From positions 62,001 through 126,000 of the forward strand of contig NW_002476290.1 in assembly GCF_000189635.1 (NCBI RefSeq): a stretch of DNA of 64,000 nt. The letters run 5' to 3'. Positions 62,547 to 64,000 of the stretch are shown one piece after another; position 1 is the stretch's first letter, and each line of letters starts with the position of its first letter. The notes beneath the pieces were generated by a model. The model saw nothing but the letters and a program-made list of their open reading frames with translations. It was not told where the DNA came from and did not search any database. This DNA is from Tetrahymena thermophila SB210. Its lineage: Eukaryota; Ciliophora; Oligohymenophorea; Hymenostomatida; Tetrahymenidae. The translations under genes and the position numbers were made by a program.

Positions 62547-62875
62547 AAAGAGCTAAACTTAATTATAAAAAGCTAATATAGGATTAAGATAATTATTATT
62601 TAGTGTAGGTCTCACTGTCTCATTTAGATAAAATATATCTAAGAATAAATTTATTACTAATTGTGCTATGTAAATAAATATTTTATATGATAATTTGCAC
62701 GCATGAATAGAAAAAAATACTTAATCATAAAAAACTAATATAGAATTAAAATAATTATTATTTAATGTAGATCTAGTTGTTCTGTTTAGATAATATACAT
62801 CTAAGAATAAATTTATTACTAATTATGCTATGTAAATAAATAAATACTTTATTAATTTGCACACATGAATGACAT
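62547..62875. repeat. Tandem non-coding duplication, unit ~165 bp
   Basis: Copy 1 (about 62547-62712) and copy 2 (about 62716-62875) share long blocks in order, including TAATATAGRATTAARATAAT, TAAGAATAAATTTATTACTA and AATTTGCACRCATGAATG. No coding potential. It lies just past the 3' end of the minus-strand gene at 62975. Confidence 0.8.
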
Positions 62876-62974
62876 GCATGAATGTTAGTGAGAAAAATCA
62901 ATAAATTCTTTTAAATATTTTATTTATTTAAAAAATATCCATTTCTTTAACAAGACACCATTTTTATAACTTAA

Positions 62975-64000
62975 TCACTCTTTTTTTTCAACTTTTAGCA
63001 TTATCTGCTTAAGTTTGCAATCTGAGTCAAATATAGAGTCACTATCATGTTTTACTCCATTTTTAGTTTACATAAATTCGGATTCTTGGTCTATTTATAT
63101 TTGTTAATTTTTACGTTCTTAAATAAAAAAATGTAATTTAAATGCTGAAATTATTTAGGATTTTGTTAAATTTACTATGAATAATTATAAAAATAATCAT
63201 ACATATTTATTTTTAGATTGACTTGTTTACAAATTTACTAAAAAAATTTGATTACTTTCATCTCAAAGTATTTTTTATCAAAAAAAATTTAGTTGAATAA
63301 ATATTTTGAATAGTGTTTTAATTGTAATCTAATTTATAAAATTAGCTTCAAAATTTAAGTAAATAACATCAGGTGTTCGTACCAACTCAGATAAACTTTA
63401 CAAAAAATTGGTTTACAATTATTCAAATAATTTATAGGAAATTTTTAAGATTTGTCATATAATTATTAGTAACCTGATATACTAAATATCTATCTAACTA
63501 GAAGTTCTCAAATGAAAGTATTCCAAAAAATTTTATACGAGTAGGGGGATAGGTGGGGAGAGATTATAAATTATAAAAGCAATAACATTTTTGAATATTT
63601 TAAAATTAGACTTTCTTATTTTTGTACATATATAATTTAATTTAATTTACCTGTTGAGAGACCCATATTCTTTGTCGACTTATTCCAATTATCACTGCTA
63701 GTTTCTCTTAGAGAAATAATATTTTCTTTAGGATCAAATAAGACCGGCTCATATTTCAAGCTATAACTTTCTGAATCAGAATGCTATTTTATTTTCATCA
63801 TCACCATCGAAACTTACCCAGAAACGATAAGTTTCTTCACTAAACTCCAATGCATAGACACCTTTATTGTATTCACTCTTTTTTTTAATATAAACGTAAA
63901 TCTTGGGAATGTCCTTCTTAAAGAGTCTTCGATTTTTCTTACATATCTATGATGCTCTATCAGAGCATATATAGAAAGATAAATGTACTTAAATACAAAG
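62975..64000 (-). CDS. Unknown protein, 3' part (5' end outside window)
   Basis: The last exon is 63117-62975, ending at TGA 62975-62977, preceded by a 533-nt intron (63118-63650) whose phase fits. The upstream exon runs from 63651 towards the right edge and encodes SLKYEPVLFDPKENIISL then RETSSDNWNKSTKNMG. Further upstream two readings compete. One frame is open without interruption to about 63975. The other reads KDIPKIYVYIKKKSEYNKG and YALEFSEETYRFW, which looks more protein-like, and needs a 34-nt intron (63786-63819) with a perfect GTAAGT donor. No domain was recognised. Confidence 0.6.

Larger units (their letters stand above)
59648..62974. other. Long intergenic region with simple and tandem repeats
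   Basis: 3.3 kb with a (CCTA)n tract, a tandem duplication at 62547-62875 (listed separately) and an A13 run near 61819. An open minus-strand frame at about 60431-61030 has partly coding-like composition but no ATG in frame and was not called as a gene. The rest is AT-rich. Confidence 0.55.

Noticed and set aside
1-64000. Chromosome breakage sequence, telomere repeats, rRNA genes, CRISPR arrays
   Set aside because: Looked for on both strands; no 15-bp Tetrahymena breakage motif, no G4T2 runs, no rRNA-like or spaced-repeat arrays were seen.

Overview
The window is about 78% A+T and reads as nuclear DNA of a Tetrahymena-like ciliate. In every confident gene TAA and TAG lie inside the reading frame, where they encode glutamine, and only TGA ends it (ciliate nuclear code 6). 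Introns are AT-rich, start GTA and end in TAG or AAG, mostly 47-330 nt. With this code I traced thirteen protein genes, eleven of them complete from ATG to TGA with exon lengths that close in frame. Standard-code translation shows only fragments of them. There is no chromosome breakage sequence or telomere repeat, so I cannot say whether this is macronuclear or micronuclear DNA.

Layout. 1-2718 (+): 3' part of a kinase/leucine-rich-repeat gene with one 90-nt exon per repeat. 5764-9139 (-): 999-aa protein with two degenerate Ulp1-like regions. 9727-10376: tandem ~325-bp non-coding duplication. 10862-12463 (+): GRASP Golgi stacking protein. 12911-13035: a 125-bp MITE flanked by TA. 13351-17942 and 19446-24007 (-): tandem paralogous cyclic-nucleotide-gated channel genes with a non-canonical pore and a CCHC knuckle. 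25549-27039 (-): NIMA-type kinase. 28051-30210 (-): secreted cysteine-rich protein with five 294-bp repeats. 32096-36892 (+): 1428-aa protein of unknown function. 37510-40161 and 40765-41820 (-): two intronless, low-complexity N/Q-rich genes. 42484-45902 (+): MRE11. 46463-48216 (+): unknown. 49479-54764 (+): cyclic-nucleotide-binding protein. 54980-57325 (+): mitochondrial NDUFAF7/MidA methyltransferase. 59114-59647 (-): small IST1-like protein with a lipidation-type N terminus. 62975 to the right edge (-): partial gene of unknown function.

The genes do not form a single pathway. They are independently spaced single genes with long AT-rich gaps. The only functional cluster is the recent tandem duplication of the channel gene. 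The most unusual features are the two channels, whose pore filter is not GYGD and is split by a stop-free intron of 3n length, the one-repeat-per-exon gene, the MITE, two apparent introns of only 26 and 34 nt, and a possible Pol III element with a hairpin at 27.85-28.0 kb.
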